Below, piece by piece: positions 53,884-62,646 of a stretch of DNA of 64,000 bases. The notes beneath the pieces are model-generated. The model was not told where the DNA came from. It did not search any database and saw only the letters and a list, made by a program, of their open reading frames with translations. The DNA is from Clostridia bacterium. GTDB taxonomy: Bacteria; Bacillota; Clostridia; Lachnospirales; Anaerotignaceae. Location of the stretch: contig JALFWW010000016.1 of the NCBI GenBank assembly GCA_022786605.1, forward strand, positions 1 through 64,000, written 5' to 3'. The position numbers were made by a program, and so were the translations under genes. Each line of letters opens with the position of its first letter. Within the stretch, counting starts at the first letter, position 1.

Positions 53884-54885
53884 GTGGAAGAAAAGAAAAG
53901 AATATTCAGTGGCATGCAGCCTTCTGGCATGATTACTTTGGGGAACTATTTGGGCGCCTTGAAAAACTGGACAAATCTGCAGGATGATTATGACTGCCTG
54001 TACTGTATTGTTGATATGCACGCCATTACTGTTCGTCAGGACCCTGTAAAACTGCGCAAACAGGCAAGAGATTTGCTGACACAGTACCTGGCAGTAGGTA
54101 TTGATCCTGAAAAAAACACCATTTATTATCAGTCTCATGTATCTCAGCATGCGGAATTGGGCTGGATTCTGAATTGTTTCACTTATATGGGCGAATTGAA
54201 CCGTATGACACAGTTTAAGGATAAGGCGGCAAAACACGCGGATAATATCAATGCGGGTCTGTATACGTATCCTGTATTGATGGCAGCTGATATTTTGCTG
54301 TATCAGACAGATTTGGTACCTGTAGGGGAAGATCAACGTCAGCATCTGGAAATTACCAGAGATATCGCTGGGCGCTTCAATGGCATTTATGGGGATACTT
54401 TCAAAATTCCTGAAGCATATATTGGCAAGGTTGGCGCAAGGATCATGTCTTTGCAGGAACCTACCAAGAAAATGTCCAAATCTGATGAAAATAAAAATAA
54501 TACCATTCTGCTGATGGATGAACCCGCCGTTATCATGAATAAAGTAAAACGTGCCATGACTGACTCCGGCAGCGAAATCCGTCATAGCGAAGATAAACCT
54601 GGTATTTCCAACCTGCTGAATATTTACTGCGCATGTACAGGCAAAACCATTGCGGAAGCGGAAAAAGAATTTGATGGTGCAGGTTATGGCGCATTTAAAA
54701 CAGCAGTAGGGGAAGCTGTTGTGGCAGAACTGGAACCTGTTCAGAAACGTGTAAAAGAACTGGAAAAAAATAAAGATTATCTGGATGCAGTCATTAAAAA
54801 CGGCGCGGAACGTGCCGGCAAGCTGGCTGCCAGAACATTGACTAAAGTACAGAAGAGAGTGGGATTCCCTCCTGTTATTCGTTGA
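53884..54885 (+). CDS. trpS: Tryptophanyl-tRNA synthetase
   Basis: 333-residue class I synthetase. The HIGH-like motif is in GMQPSGMITLGNYLGAL (T-L-G-N) and the KMSKS loop is KKMSKSDENKNN. MYGELNRMTQFKDKA-type tRNA contact region is present. Starts with GTG at 53884 after GAGAGGAAAC. No T-box precedes it, unlike thrS. Confidence 0.97.
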   Translation: MEEKKRIFSGMQPSGMITLGNYLGALKNWTNLQDDYDCLYCIVDMHAITVRQDPVKLRKQARDLLTQYLAVGIDPEKNTIYYQSHVSQHAELGWILNCFTYMGELNRMTQFKDKAAKHADNINAGLYTYPVLMAADILLYQTDLVPVGEDQRQHLEITRDIAGRFNGIYGDTFKIPEAYIGKVGARIMSLQEPTKKMSKSDENKNNTILLMDEPAVIMNKVKRAMTDSGSEIRHSEDKPGISNLLNIYCACTGKTIAEAEKEFDGAGYGAFKTAVGEAVVAELEPVQKRVKELEKNKDYLDAVIKNGAERAGKLAARTLTKVQKRVGFPPVIR

Positions 54886-54890
54886 TGTGA

Positions 54891-54927
54891 AAAATGGATG
54901 AGGTGTAAAATGCCTTGTCCATTTTTT
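54891..54927 (+). terminator. Intrinsic terminator after trpS
   Basis: AAAATGGATGAGG pairs with CCTTGTCCATTTT (two G-U pairs) and a T run ends it. Confidence 0.8.
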
Positions 54928-54946
54928 GTATGAAATGAAGGCAGGG

Positions 54947-54984
54947 TTGAGAAAGTTGCATTTTATCTCAAAATAAGGTATACT
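54947..54984 (+). promoter_or_regulatory. Promoter and dyad of the TetR-family gene
   Basis: TTGCAT (54956-54961), 17-bp spacer, TATACT (54979-54984). TTGAGA (54947-54952) and TCTCAA (54966-54971) form an inverted repeat across the -35 box, a possible autoregulatory operator. Confidence 0.55.
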
Positions 54985-55017
54985 GAATCGGTATTCTGCG
55001 GAATTGAGGTGATGCCG

Positions 55018-55605
55018 GTGAATCAAAAAACGCAAATGACAAAGCAGATATTGGCAGAAAGTTTAAAAAAGCTGATGCTGCACCATAACTTTGAAAAAAT
55101 TACGATCAAAGACATTACGGATGCGGCAGGTTTTATTCGTCCTACATTTTACAACCATTTCAAAGATAAGTATGACTTGGTAGAATGGATTTTTACAGAA
55201 GAAATCATTCGCCCGGGAGAACAGCTTTTTGATGTGGGTTTATTTCGTGAGGGCATTCGCCTGATGCTTGCCAATATGGAAAAAGAAAAGGATTTTTATG
55301 TTCGTGCGGTGAAAATACAGGGACAAAACTCTTTTCGTGAAATTGTATTTCAGGCATTTGTTACCTTGATTCAAAAAGTTTTTACGAAGCATACACCTTT
55401 TCCAGAAACGGTGCCTCATTTTTTTCGCCCGGAAATACTGGCAGAATATTATGCCAATGCGGAAACATTTCTTCTGATGAAGTGGCTGGAAAGCGGTATG
55501 CCCATTTCTGCGGAAGAAGTGGAAAAGGCCCACTGGTCCTTAATCACTGTTTCTTTTGAGGACGTTGTGAAAGAAGTTTCCGGTGAAGAAAAGACAAATA
55601 GATAA
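55018..55605 (+). CDS. TetR/AcrR-family transcriptional regulator
   Basis: 195 residues, N-terminal TetR helix-turn-helix (ILAESLKKLMLHHNFEKITIKDITDAAGFIRPTFYNHFKDKYDLVEW) and a C-terminal ligand domain like the DhaS/TetR_C_8 type. The GTG at 55018 is 5 nt after AGGTGA. It has no obvious divergent partner; the next gene could be a target. Confidence 0.9.
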   Translation: MNQKTQMTKQILAESLKKLMLHHNFEKITIKDITDAAGFIRPTFYNHFKDKYDLVEWIFTEEIIRPGEQLFDVGLFREGIRLMLANMEKEKDFYVRAVKIQGQNSFREIVFQAFVTLIQKVFTKHTPFPETVPHFFRPEILAEYYANAETFLLMKWLESGMPISAEEVEKAHWSLITVSFEDVVKEVSGEEKTNR

Positions 55606-55672
55606 ATGGACATGATTGTATAGCGATTATAAACAAATATATGTATTTGTATAATAAATAAAAACAGGAACG

Positions 55673-55710
55673 GAAGACTGCATCTGTATGATACGGTCTT
55701 TTTTCTTTAT
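55673..55710 (+). terminator. Terminator-like hairpin after the TetR gene
   Basis: AAGACTG (55674-55680) pairs with CGGTCTT (55694-55700, one G-U); six T's follow. Moderate strength. Confidence 0.6.
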
Positions 55711-55739
55711 ACTGAAAGGAAGTGAAATGAGGTGAGAAA

Positions 55740-56306
55740 ATGTTCATGATGATATGCGTCGTGATTTTGTGTGGTTTATCATTGGAATCTTTTCGGCTTT
55801 CTGTGGCTGCAGGAGCCATTCAGGCAGACTTGACAAAAAGAAAAATCATATGGCTGGGAGCCATTTTTGCGGTTGTACAGTTCTTTCTGTTTTTTCTGGG
55901 GACGATATTGCGGCTGAAAGGAGAAACGCGATTTTTCTTGTTGGAAAAAATGGATGTTGCAATCCATACAGATTGTATGATTTTTGCTGTTTTGGGCTGT
56001 GTTTATATTTGGCAGGGAATCCGGGAAAAAAGAATGGAAGAGAGCTGTGTCCATCCATGGTCTGTGGAGGGATTTACGAAGTATGCTTTGAAACATGGTC
56101 TCATGTTTTTGATTGTGGGCTGTGCATCGGCTGATTGTCTGAATCGAGCATTTTGGTATTGTGCAGAGATTTTTCTGTTTTTGCTTGTGGCTTCTGTCAT
56201 TGGTCTGGCTTATGGATATTGGCAGGGAATCAAAGGGTGGCGGAAAATACGTGTTGTGACAGGGTGCCTGTGGGTTGTGACAGCGATCTGTCTATTACTG
56301 GCTTAA
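55740..56306 (+). CDS. MntP-like (DUF204) membrane protein, divergent
   Basis: 188 residues with six predicted helices in two repeats of three. The repeat starts VILCGLSLESFRLSVAAGAIQ and IVGCASADCLNRAFWY resemble the inverted repeats of manganese exporter MntP (SMDAFAVSIAKG and ATSIDALAVG). But the first aspartate of the motif is Glu and the second repeat is changed, so manganese export is uncertain. No ribosome site is obvious other than GGTGAG. Confidence 0.5.
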   Translation: MFMMICVVILCGLSLESFRLSVAAGAIQADLTKRKIIWLGAIFAVVQFFLFFLGTILRLKGETRFFLLEKMDVAIHTDCMIFAVLGCVYIWQGIREKRMEESCVHPWSVEGFTKYALKHGLMFLIVGCASADCLNRAFWYCAEIFLFLLVASVIGLAYGYWQGIKGWRKIRVVTGCLWVVTAICLLLA

Positions 56307-56333
56307 AAAAAGCACCATGAAATTTCATGATGC
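56305..56333 (-). terminator. Terminator of the small minus-strand gene
   Basis: On the minus strand GCATCATGA/TTCATGGTGC (56312-56333) followed by seven T's (complement of 56305-56311). The 14-bp CATGAAATTTCATG core is a perfect palindrome. Confidence 0.7.
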
Positions 56334-56342
56334 AAAGTAAGT

Positions 56343-56423
56343 TTATTTGTGTTTATAGCCGGTATAAAATGCCATAAAACCACAGAACAGCATTGCCCAT
56401 GCCCAAAAACGATGTTGTTTCAT
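56343..56423 (-). CDS. 26-residue small membrane protein
   Basis: Encodes a 26-residue peptide starting MKQHRFWAWAMLFCGFMAFY and ending TGYKHK, with a Trp/Phe-rich hydrophobic helix flanked by basic ends. It has AGGTGA 5 nt before the ATG, a strong promoter (56469-56497) and its own terminator, so it is a complete transcription unit. Resembles the family of very short Lachnospiraceae proteins with a W-A-W...TGYKHK pattern (as I recall, DUF6219). Function unknown. Confidence 0.75.
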   Translation of the reverse strand: MKQHRFWAWAMLFCGFMAFYTGYKHK

Positions 56424-56468
56424 TCAGATCACCTCTTTTCTGACAAAAAGTTAATTAAAACTAATTAA

Positions 56469-56497
56469 AGTTTACTATGACTGATTCGAGGTGTCAA
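56469..56497 (-). promoter_or_regulatory. SigA promoter of the 26-residue gene
   Basis: Minus strand TTGACA (56492-56497), 17-bp spacer, TAAACT (56469-56474). Two tandem TAATTAAA-type repeats lie just downstream of the start point. Confidence 0.7.
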
Positions 56498-56590
56498 GAA
56501 TTTATACAATTGTAAGATAATATAGTGTCTTTTTTCAAATGCGTGTGATATGATAAAAAAAATATGGCATAATGAAAGGAGCGAATGGAT

Positions 56591-56902
56591 ATGTTATTGA
56601 CAACAACAGAACAGGTTATGGGCAGAGAATACGAGATTTTGGGTCTGGTAAAAGGTGCGACGATCCAGAGCAAACATATTGGCAGGGACTTAGGCGCTGG
56701 CTTGAAATCCATTGTCGGCGGCGAGTTGACAGGCTATACGGAAATGATGGAGGAAGCCAGAGAGGTTGCCATGCAGAGAATGGTAGAAGACGCCAAACGT
56801 ATGGGAGCGGATGGCATTGTTGGCATCCGTTTTTCCACCAGCGCCATTATGCAGGGTGCCGCGGAAGTCATGGCATATGGCACAGCGGTAAAATTGAAGT
56901 AA
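56591..56902 (+). CDS. YbjQ family (UPF0145) heavy-metal-binding-like protein
   Basis: 103-residue beta-rich protein matching YbjQ/UPF0145 (EYEILGLVKGATIQSKHIGRDLGAGLKSIVGGELTGYTEMMEEAREVAMQRMVEDAKRMGADGIVGIRF). Forms pentamers in known members; metal binding is only suggested by name. AAAGGAG is 9 nt before the ATG at 56591; the ATG at 56585 is too close. CorA follows 27 nt later. Confidence 0.9.
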   Translation: MLLTTTEQVMGREYEILGLVKGATIQSKHIGRDLGAGLKSIVGGELTGYTEMMEEAREVAMQRMVEDAKRMGADGIVGIRFSTSAIMQGAAEVMAYGTAVKLK

Positions 56903-56929
56903 TATAACATGAAGGATGGGGTGGAAGAA

Positions 56930-57838
56930 GTGTATTTGCAGATTGGTGAAAATGGGTACCAGTTTGTGGAGGAACAGCCACAGACGCAGGCATACGTCGG
57001 CATTTTTACTTACGATATGATGCGGGATGAGGCGCGTCTGCGAAATATATCTTATCATGTTCTGGAAGATGCCAGACGATTTGGTTTTGCCCGTTACGAC
57101 AGTTTTGAAAATTTTGACTGTATCAGTCTGGAAATGCAGGACTTCCACAATGTCCTTATCAGCCACGGCAGTGTGGTTATTTATTTGGAAAAAGAGCAGG
57201 CGCTGTTTTTTACTTCCAAACCTCAGCATGTCAGACACGTTTTGCGTGACTGTGCCGAAAGTCTGGGAGAGCGGATTTCTTTCCAGCGGCTCATTTATCT
57301 TTTTCTGGAAAGCCAGACGAAGGAAGAAGAAGTGGCTTTTGATAAGATCGAGAAAGAAATCCTGGAGTTGGAACAGGCGCTCATCACATCCCAGAAGAAG
57401 AATTTTGTATCAGAAATCATCCATCTGCGCAAACGCCTCATGCTCATGAAGCGGTACTATGAGCAGTTTTTGAATCTGCTGGATGTGATGATTGAAAATG
57501 AAAACAATATTTTTGACGGAAAAACACTGCGGTCTTTTAAAATGCTTTCCAGAAGGATGGAGCGCAGTTATCAGAATGTGCTGAACCTGCGGGAAGCAGT
57601 GACGCAAATTCGGGAATCCTACGAAGCGGAAGTGGATATCAGCCTGAATACCACCATGAAAGTCTTTACGGTGGTAACGACCATATTCTTACCCTTGACC
57701 CTTATTGCGGGATGGTATGGCATGAATTTCCAGATGCCGGAGTACGGCTGGGAGCATGGCTATTTGATGGTGATCGTGCTTTCTGTGGCATTTATCGTCA
57801 TTGGCATTGCGTTTTTCAAGAAAAATAAGTGGTTTTAA
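56930..57838 (+). CDS. CorA-family divalent cation channel
   Basis: 302-residue pentameric magnesium/cobalt channel. The N-terminal cytoplasmic alpha/beta domain and long helix (LMLMKRYYEQFLNLLDVM region) lead into two helices with the GMN selectivity motif (YGMNF, about residue 263). The start is uncertain: GTG at 56930 after GGGGTGG is preferred to the ATG at 56909. Confidence 0.9.
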   Translation: MYLQIGENGYQFVEEQPQTQAYVGIFTYDMMRDEARLRNISYHVLEDARRFGFARYDSFENFDCISLEMQDFHNVLISHGSVVIYLEKEQALFFTSKPQHVRHVLRDCAESLGERISFQRLIYLFLESQTKEEEVAFDKIEKEILELEQALITSQKKNFVSEIIHLRKRLMLMKRYYEQFLNLLDVMIENENNIFDGKTLRSFKMLSRRMERSYQNVLNLREAVTQIRESYEAEVDISLNTTMKVFTVVTTIFLPLTLIAGWYGMNFQMPEYGWEHGYLMVIVLSVAFIVIGIAFFKKNKWF

Positions 57839-57897
57839 GGGGAAAAAGCGTCCATTTAACCATGGGGAAATCTTCTGTGAAATTTTTGCGAAAAGTG

Positions 57898-57925
57898 TTG
57901 ACAGCAAATTTTTGTGTGATATAAT
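57898..57925 (+). promoter_or_regulatory. SigA promoter of thrS
   Basis: TTGACA (57898-57903), 16-bp spacer ending in TGA, TATAAT (57920-57925): an extended -10 promoter. Confidence 0.8.
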
Positions 57926-57934
57926 CTGATGTAT

Positions 57935-58185
57935 AAACGTCGACGAGGACAGTAGTCCTTTTCGGGTGGTCAGAGAGGGATATCTCGACAGAGTTTCTGT
58001 CGTGGCTGTGAGTATCCTGCACCTGGGAAGAGTACGAAAACCACCTCCGAGTGGCCCTAATCCGGCACGGCCGACACCGTTATCGTCAAAATGAGTGGTT
58101 TTGAAAACAATAAGGGTGGAACCGCGGGAGATTATGACTCTCGTCCCTTTTCCGAAAGGAAAGTGGACGGGATTTTTTTATTGCA
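57935..58185 (+). promoter_or_regulatory. T-box riboswitch leader (threonyl)
   Basis: Contains the conserved T-box AAGGGTGGAACCGCG (58112-58126) and a terminator hairpin (CTCGTCC paired with GGACGGG around 58139-58174, then T's). The Stem I basal pairing GGTGGT (57965-57970) with ACCACC (about 58040) frames a specifier region that holds ACC (58021-58023), a Thr codon. Uncharged Thr-tRNA would stabilise the antiterminator and turn on thrS. Confidence 0.93.
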
Positions 58186-58238
58186 AAAAAGTCGCACTTT
58201 CCAAAGCAAAAAATCACATGCAAAAGGAGAGATTGAGA

Positions 58239-60146
58239 ATGAAGATTACACTGAAAGACAATGTTGTAAAAGAATTTGACAGCGCAATGTCCGTTCTGGA
58301 TATCGCAAAATCCATCAGCGAAGGTCTGGCAAGAAACGCTTGCGCAGGTATCGTTGACGGCGAAGTAAAAGATCTGCGTTATGTAGTAGACAAAGATGCG
58401 GAAGTAAGCATCTGCACATTTGAAGACGAAGCTGGTAAACTGGCATTCCGTCATACAACATCTCATATTCTGGCACAGGCTGTAAAAAGACTGTACCCTG
58501 AAGTAAAACTGGCAATCGGTCCTGCTATCGCGGACGGTTTCTACTATGACTTCGATAAAGAAAAAGCTTTCACACCTGAAGAACTGGAAGCCATCGAAGC
58601 AGAAATGAAAAAAATCGTAAAAGAAGATCTGCCTATCGAACGCTTTGAACTGCCTCGTGCGGAAGCAATCAAATATATGGAAGAAAGAGAAGAACCCTAC
58701 AAAGTGGAACTGATTCAGGACCTGCCTGAAGATGCCATCATTTCCTTCTACAAACAGGGTGACTTCACAGACCTGTGCGCAGGTCCTCACCTGATGAGCA
58801 CAAAAACTGTAAAAGCCATCAAACTGACATCCGTTGCAGGTGCTTATTGGAGAGGCAGCGAAAAGAACAAAATGCTGTCCCGTATCTACGGCACATCTTA
58901 TCCAAAGGCATCCGAACTGGAAGCTTACCTGACAATGATGGAAGAAGCGAAAAAACGTGACCACAGAAAACTGGGCAAAGAACTGAAACTGTTTACAATG
59001 CTTGAAGAAGGTCCTGGTTTCCCCTTCTTCCTGCCCAATGGTATGGTACTGAAAAACACACTGCTGGATTACTGGAGACAGATTCATAAAGAAGCAGGCT
59101 ATGTAGAAGTTTCCACTCCTATCATCCTGAACAGAGACCTGTGGTACAGAAGCGGTCACTGGGAACACTACAAAGATAACATGTACACAACAGTCATCGA
59201 TGAAGAAGACTATGCTGTAAAACCCATGAACTGCCCCGGCGGTATGTTGATCTACAAACAGGATATGCATTCCTACAGAGACCTGCCTATCCGTATGGGT
59301 GAAATCGGTCTGGTACACAGACATGAAAAATCCGGCGCTTTGCACGGTCTGATGCGTGTTCGCTGCTTCAACCAGGATGACGCACATATCTTCATGACAC
59401 CTGAACAGATCAAAGACGAAATCAGCGGCGTTATCCGCCTGATCGACGGCGTTTACAAACAGTTCGGCTTCAAATATCATATCGAACTGTCCACAAGACC
59501 TGAAGACAGTATGGGTTCCGATGAAGATTGGGAAATCGCTACAGACGGTCTGCGTAACGCTCTGGAAGAAAACCATATCGAATACACAGTAAACGAAGGC
59601 GACGGCGCATTCTATGGTCCTAAGATCGACTTCCATCTGGAAGACTCCATCGGCAGAACATGGCAGTGTGGTACCATCCAGCTGGATATGCAGATGCCCG
59701 AAAGATTTGAACTGGAATACACAGCGGCAGACGGCAGCAAAAAACGTCCTGTTATGATCCACCGTGTATGCTTCGGTTCCATCGAACGTTTCATCGGTAT
59801 CCTGATCGAACACTTTGCAGGTCAGTTCCCTACATGGCTGTCTCCTGTACAGGTGAAGGTACTGCCTATTTCCGAAAAATTCGCAGACTACGCAAAAGAA
59901 GTTGCTGATAAACTGGATGCGGCTGGTATCCGTGTACAGACTGACAACAGAGCTGAAAAGATCGGCTACAAGATTCGTGAAGCAAGAAACGAAAGAGTGC
60001 CTTATATCATCGTTGTAGGTGAAAAGGACAAAGAAGTAAACAAAGTTTCCCTGCGTTCCAGAAAGAACGGCGAAGAAGGTCAGATGGATCTGGCAGACGT
60101 TATCGCAAGAATTCAGGAAGAAATCAAAACAAAAGCTCTGGATTGA
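58239..60146 (+). CDS. thrS: Threonyl-tRNA synthetase
   Basis: 635-residue class II synthetase. N-terminal TGS domain (KITLKDNVVKEFDSAMSVLDIAKSIS), editing domain with HTTSHILAQAVK, catalytic core with the zinc Cys and MNCPGGM, class II motif 2 (RMGEIGLVHRHEKSGALHGLMRVR) and anticodon-binding domain. ATG at 58239 after AAAGGAGAG; the longer open frame upstream runs through the T-box leader and is not coding. Confidence 0.98.
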   Translation: MKITLKDNVVKEFDSAMSVLDIAKSISEGLARNACAGIVDGEVKDLRYVVDKDAEVSICTFEDEAGKLAFRHTTSHILAQAVKRLYPEVKLAIGPAIADGFYYDFDKEKAFTPEELEAIEAEMKKIVKEDLPIERFELPRAEAIKYMEEREEPYKVELIQDLPEDAIISFYKQGDFTDLCAGPHLMSTKTVKAIKLTSVAGAYWRGSEKNKMLSRIYGTSYPKASELEAYLTMMEEAKKRDHRKLGKELKLFTMLEEGPGFPFFLPNGMVLKNTLLDYWRQIHKEAGYVEVSTPIILNRDLWYRSGHWEHYKDNMYTTVIDEEDYAVKPMNCPGGMLIYKQDMHSYRDLPIRMGEIGLVHRHEKSGALHGLMRVRCFNQDDAHIFMTPEQIKDEISGVIRLIDGVYKQFGFKYHIELSTRPEDSMGSDEDWEIATDGLRNALEENHIEYTVNEGDGAFYGPKIDFHLEDSIGRTWQCGTIQLDMQMPERFELEYTAADGSKKRPVMIHRVCFGSIERFIGILIEHFAGQFPTWLSPVQVKVLPISEKFADYAKEVADKLDAAGIRVQTDNRAEKIGYKIREARNERVPYIIVVGEKDKEVNKVSLRSRKNGEEGQMDLADVIARIQEEIKTKALD

Positions 60147-60162
60147 TAAATAAAGAATGCGG

Positions 60163-60197
60163 CAGAAGCCCCTGTGCATCAGGGGTTTCTGTTTTTT
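60163..60197 (+). terminator. Intrinsic terminator after thrS
   Basis: CAGAAGCCCCTG (60163-60174) pairs with CAGGGGTTTCTG (60180-60191), 5-nt loop, six T's. Confidence 0.92.
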
Positions 60198-60217
60198 CAA
60201 AATATTTGAAAAAAACA

Positions 60218-60246
60218 TTGACGCGAAGAGAAATGCGTGATATAAT
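60218..60246 (+). promoter_or_regulatory. SigA promoter of infC-rpmI-rplT
   Basis: TTGACG (60218-60223), 17-bp spacer, TATAAT (60241-60246). Confidence 0.85.
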
Positions 60247-60252
60247 TTCTCA

Positions 60253-60427
60253 GGTAACAAAGAAGAAGTTCCGCTTCTCACCTTATGGCATGGGCTGATA
60301 AGGTTAATACAGTAGTACAAAACAGGGGTTCCTCTGTTTTTCTGTGTGCGCGGCGGATTTCTTCCGGCGCTATTTTTTATGCAGCCGAAAAGGGAATATT
60401 TCAAAAAACTTTAGGAGGTGCTTGGCT
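60253..60427 (+). promoter_or_regulatory. infC leader, candidate L20-type autoregulatory leader
   Basis: The 175-nt leader has AGAAG/CTTCT and ACCTTAT/ATAAGGT hairpins (about 60263-60303), then AACAGGG/CTCTGTT (60321-60338) with a T run, i.e. a terminator-like stem. In Bacillus, L20 binds the infC leader to promote termination. Motifs here look like that family by eye; not verified by covariance search. Confidence 0.65.
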
Positions 60428-60934
60428 ATTACTGACTTAATGATTAACGAACAAATTCGGGACAAGGAAATTAGACTGATTGACGAAAACGGCGAACAGC
60501 TCGGCATCATGTCTTCCAGAGACGCCCAGAAAATCGCTGACGAAAGAAAGCTGGATCTGGTGAAAATCGCACCAACAGCAAAACCGCCCGTATGTCGGAT
60601 TATGGACTACGGTAAGTACAAATTCGACCAGGCGAAGAAAGAAAAAGAAGCGAGAAAGAAACAGAAAACAGTGGACGTAAAGGAATTGCGTTTGTCCCCC
60701 AGTATCGATACCCATGATGTTCAGGTTAAGGTCAAGAAGGCCAACGAATTTTTGAAAAACGGGGATAAAGTTAAGGTAAGCATCCGTTTCAGAGGTCGTG
60801 AAATCGGTCATTCCAAAGCGGGCATGTTGATTTTGGAAAACTTTGCAAAAGAAACAGCGGAATTTGGTGTGATTGATAAAGAACCCAAAATGGAAGGCAA
60901 GAGCCTGGTAATGTTCCTGGCGCCCAAAGGCTGA
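60428..60934 (+). CDS. infC: Translation initiation factor IF-3
   Basis: 168-residue IF-3 starting with a likely AUU codon at 60428. AGGAGGTG (60413-60420) is 7 nt before it, while the first ATG (60440, MINEQIRD) is 19 nt away. Typical IF-3 sequence follows (MINEQIRDKEIRLIDENGEQLGIM, KPPVCRIMDYGKYKFDQAKKEKEARKKQK). AUU starts for infC are known to allow autoregulation because IF-3 rejects them. Confidence 0.93.
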   Translation: MTDLMINEQIRDKEIRLIDENGEQLGIMSSRDAQKIADERKLDLVKIAPTAKPPVCRIMDYGKYKFDQAKKEKEARKKQKTVDVKELRLSPSIDTHDVQVKVKKANEFLKNGDKVKVSIRFRGREIGHSKAGMLILENFAKETAEFGVIDKEPKMEGKSLVMFLAPKG

Positions 60935-60984
60935 TAAGCCGGCAGAAAACAGTAAACAAAATGGTTTTTTAGGAGGAATACGAA

Positions 60985-61185
60985 ATGCCTAAGTTGAAAA
61001 CAAAAAAAGCAGCAGCGAAAAGATTTAAAATCACTGCAACAGGTCAGCTGAAAAGACAGAAATCCAATACACAGCATATTCTTGGCAAAAAGTCCAGAAA
61101 GAGAAAAAGAAATCTGAGACACGCTACAACAGTAGACAAAACTGTTCTGAACAGCGTGAAAAAGACACTGTTACCTTACGCATAA
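60985..61185 (+). CDS. rpmI: 50S ribosomal protein L35
   Basis: 66-residue, very basic bL35 ([20 protein letters not shown]...). AGGAGGAA is in place before the ATG. In the usual infC-rpmI-rplT order. Confidence 0.98.
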   Translation: MPKLKTKKAAAKRFKITATGQLKRQKSNTQHILGKKSRKRKRNLRHATTVDKTVLNSVKKTLLPYA

Positions 61186-61215
61186 TTTCGAGGATATTTT
61201 TAGGAGGACTTTAAC

Positions 61216-61572
61216 ATGGCAAGAGTAAAAGGCGCGTTAAACGCTAGAAAAAGACATAAAAAAGTACTGAAACTGGCTAGAGGCTACCGTGGCGCTAGAA
61301 GCAAACAGTACAGAGTAGCAAAACAGTCTGTAATGAAAGCAATGGCATTTGCTTTCGCAGGCAGAAAACAGACAAAGAGAGATTACAGAAGCCTGTGGAT
61401 CACAAGAATCAACGCAGCAGCTAGAATGAACGATATCTCTTACAGCAAACTGATGCACGGTCTGAAACTGGCTGATGTAAACATCAACAGAAAAATGCTG
61501 GCTGAACTGGCTGTATCTGATCCCGCTGCTTTCACAACACTGGTGAACACAGCAAAAGCAAAATTGAGCTAA
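61216..61572 (+). CDS. rplT: 50S ribosomal protein L20
   Basis: 118-residue bL20 ([25 protein letters not shown]...), needed early in 50S assembly and, in Bacillus, represses its own operon through the infC leader. AGGAGGA precedes the ATG. Confidence 0.98.
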   Translation: MARVKGALNARKRHKKVLKLARGYRGARSKQYRVAKQSVMKAMAFAFAGRKQTKRDYRSLWITRINAAARMNDISYSKLMHGLKLADVNINRKMLAELAVSDPAAFTTLVNTAKAKLS

Positions 61573-61592
61573 TCAATTTTCGGGTAGGGAAT

Positions 61593-61636
61593 AATGGATA
61601 AAATCCTGTAAATGCGGGGTTTTATCCATTTTCTTT
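61593..61636 (+). terminator. Terminator after rplT
   Basis: AATGGATAAAA (61593-61603) pairs with TTTTATCCATT (61620-61630), inner CC/GG pairing, then T-rich. Confidence 0.85.
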
Positions 61637-61670
61637 TTCTGTGGGTCATTTGTTGGGGAGGTATTGTGGT

Positions 61671-62588
61671 ATGGAAGCGATCATTGTAAAAGCGGCTGGC
61701 TTTCTACTGATCATTGCTTTGGGGTTTGTGCTGAAAAATGTTGGTTTGTTTCGGGCAGAGGACAGTCGGGTTTTGGCAAATCTGGTATTAAAGATTACGT
61801 TACCCATGTCCATTATCCATAATTTCGCGACGCTTACATTAAGTAAGACCCATTTAGTACCCATTGGACTGGGTTTTTTAACAAACTTTGCTGTCATTGG
61901 GCTGGTGCTTCTGTTGACAAGAAGAATGGCTGGTGCAAGGCGCGCCTTTTTCTTGATCAACTGTGCGGGGTATAATCTGGGACTTTGTGTGCTGCCTTAT
62001 CTGCAAAGTTTTTTCGATGCAGAAGCTGTGGCAATTATCTGCATGTTTGATGTCAGTAATGCGATGATGTGCTTTGGGGTTACGTTTACAATTGCTATGA
62101 CTGTGGCAAAGGGAAGAGGACAAATGGATATAAAAGAATTTGGCAGAACATTGTTTTCTTCCATGCCTTTTGTGACATATCTGCTGATGATCATTATGGC
62201 AGTGCTGCATCTGCGTTTCCCGGAATCTGTTTATTCGATCGCCGGGATGATTGGGCAGGCAAATGCTTTTTTGGCAATGTTTTTGATTGGTCTGCTTTTT
62301 GAACCCAAAATCAGACGCAGCGAGGCAAAAGATATGATTTCTGTTATATCAGTGAGACTGTTTACAGGGATTGTTTTTGCGTTAGTCATTTATTTCTGTT
62401 TGCCGCTTCCGCTGCTGTATCGACAAATTTTATCTTTGTTGGTTTTTGGACCTATTTTGAGTGTCGCGCCCGTTTATACAGAGCGCTGTGGATATAATCG
62501 GTCTGTTGCGGCAGTATTAAATTCCTTTATGCTGCCCTTTAGCCTTGTGATTATTACAGTTTTGATGATGGTAATGCATATACAATGA
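61671..62588 (+). CDS. AEC-family transporter (auxin efflux carrier-like), 1
   Basis: 305 residues, about ten helices, opening VLKNVGLFRAEDSRVLANLVLKITLPMSIIHNFATL and with a central ILNSF..LPFSLVIITV end: typical AEC/PIN-like permease. In bacteria they carry malate and other organic acids, but the substrate is not decidable here. GGGGAGGT precedes ATG at 61671. Confidence 0.88.
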   Translation: MEAIIVKAAGFLLIIALGFVLKNVGLFRAEDSRVLANLVLKITLPMSIIHNFATLTLSKTHLVPIGLGFLTNFAVIGLVLLLTRRMAGARRAFFLINCAGYNLGLCVLPYLQSFFDAEAVAIICMFDVSNAMMCFGVTFTIAMTVAKGRGQMDIKEFGRTLFSSMPFVTYLLMIIMAVLHLRFPESVYSIAGMIGQANAFLAMFLIGLLFEPKIRRSEAKDMISVISVRLFTGIVFALVIYFCLPLPLLYRQILSLLVFGPILSVAPVYTERCGYNRSVAAVLNSFMLPFSLVIITVLMMVMHIQ

Positions 62589-62628
62589 AAATTACTCCGG
62601 GTATAAAATTTAGTCCGGAGAATTTTTT
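62589..62628 (+). terminator. Terminator between the two AEC genes
   Basis: CTCCGG (62595-62600) pairs with CCGGAG (62615-62620), extended by AAATT/AATTT on the outside; seven T's follow. Confidence 0.85.
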
Positions 62629-62646
62629 TGTGGGGTTGAGAATGTA

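Noticed and set aside
58086..60404. 772-codon frame antisense to thrS
   Set aside because: Same cause: mirror of strongly biased codons; crosses the T-box and a terminator.
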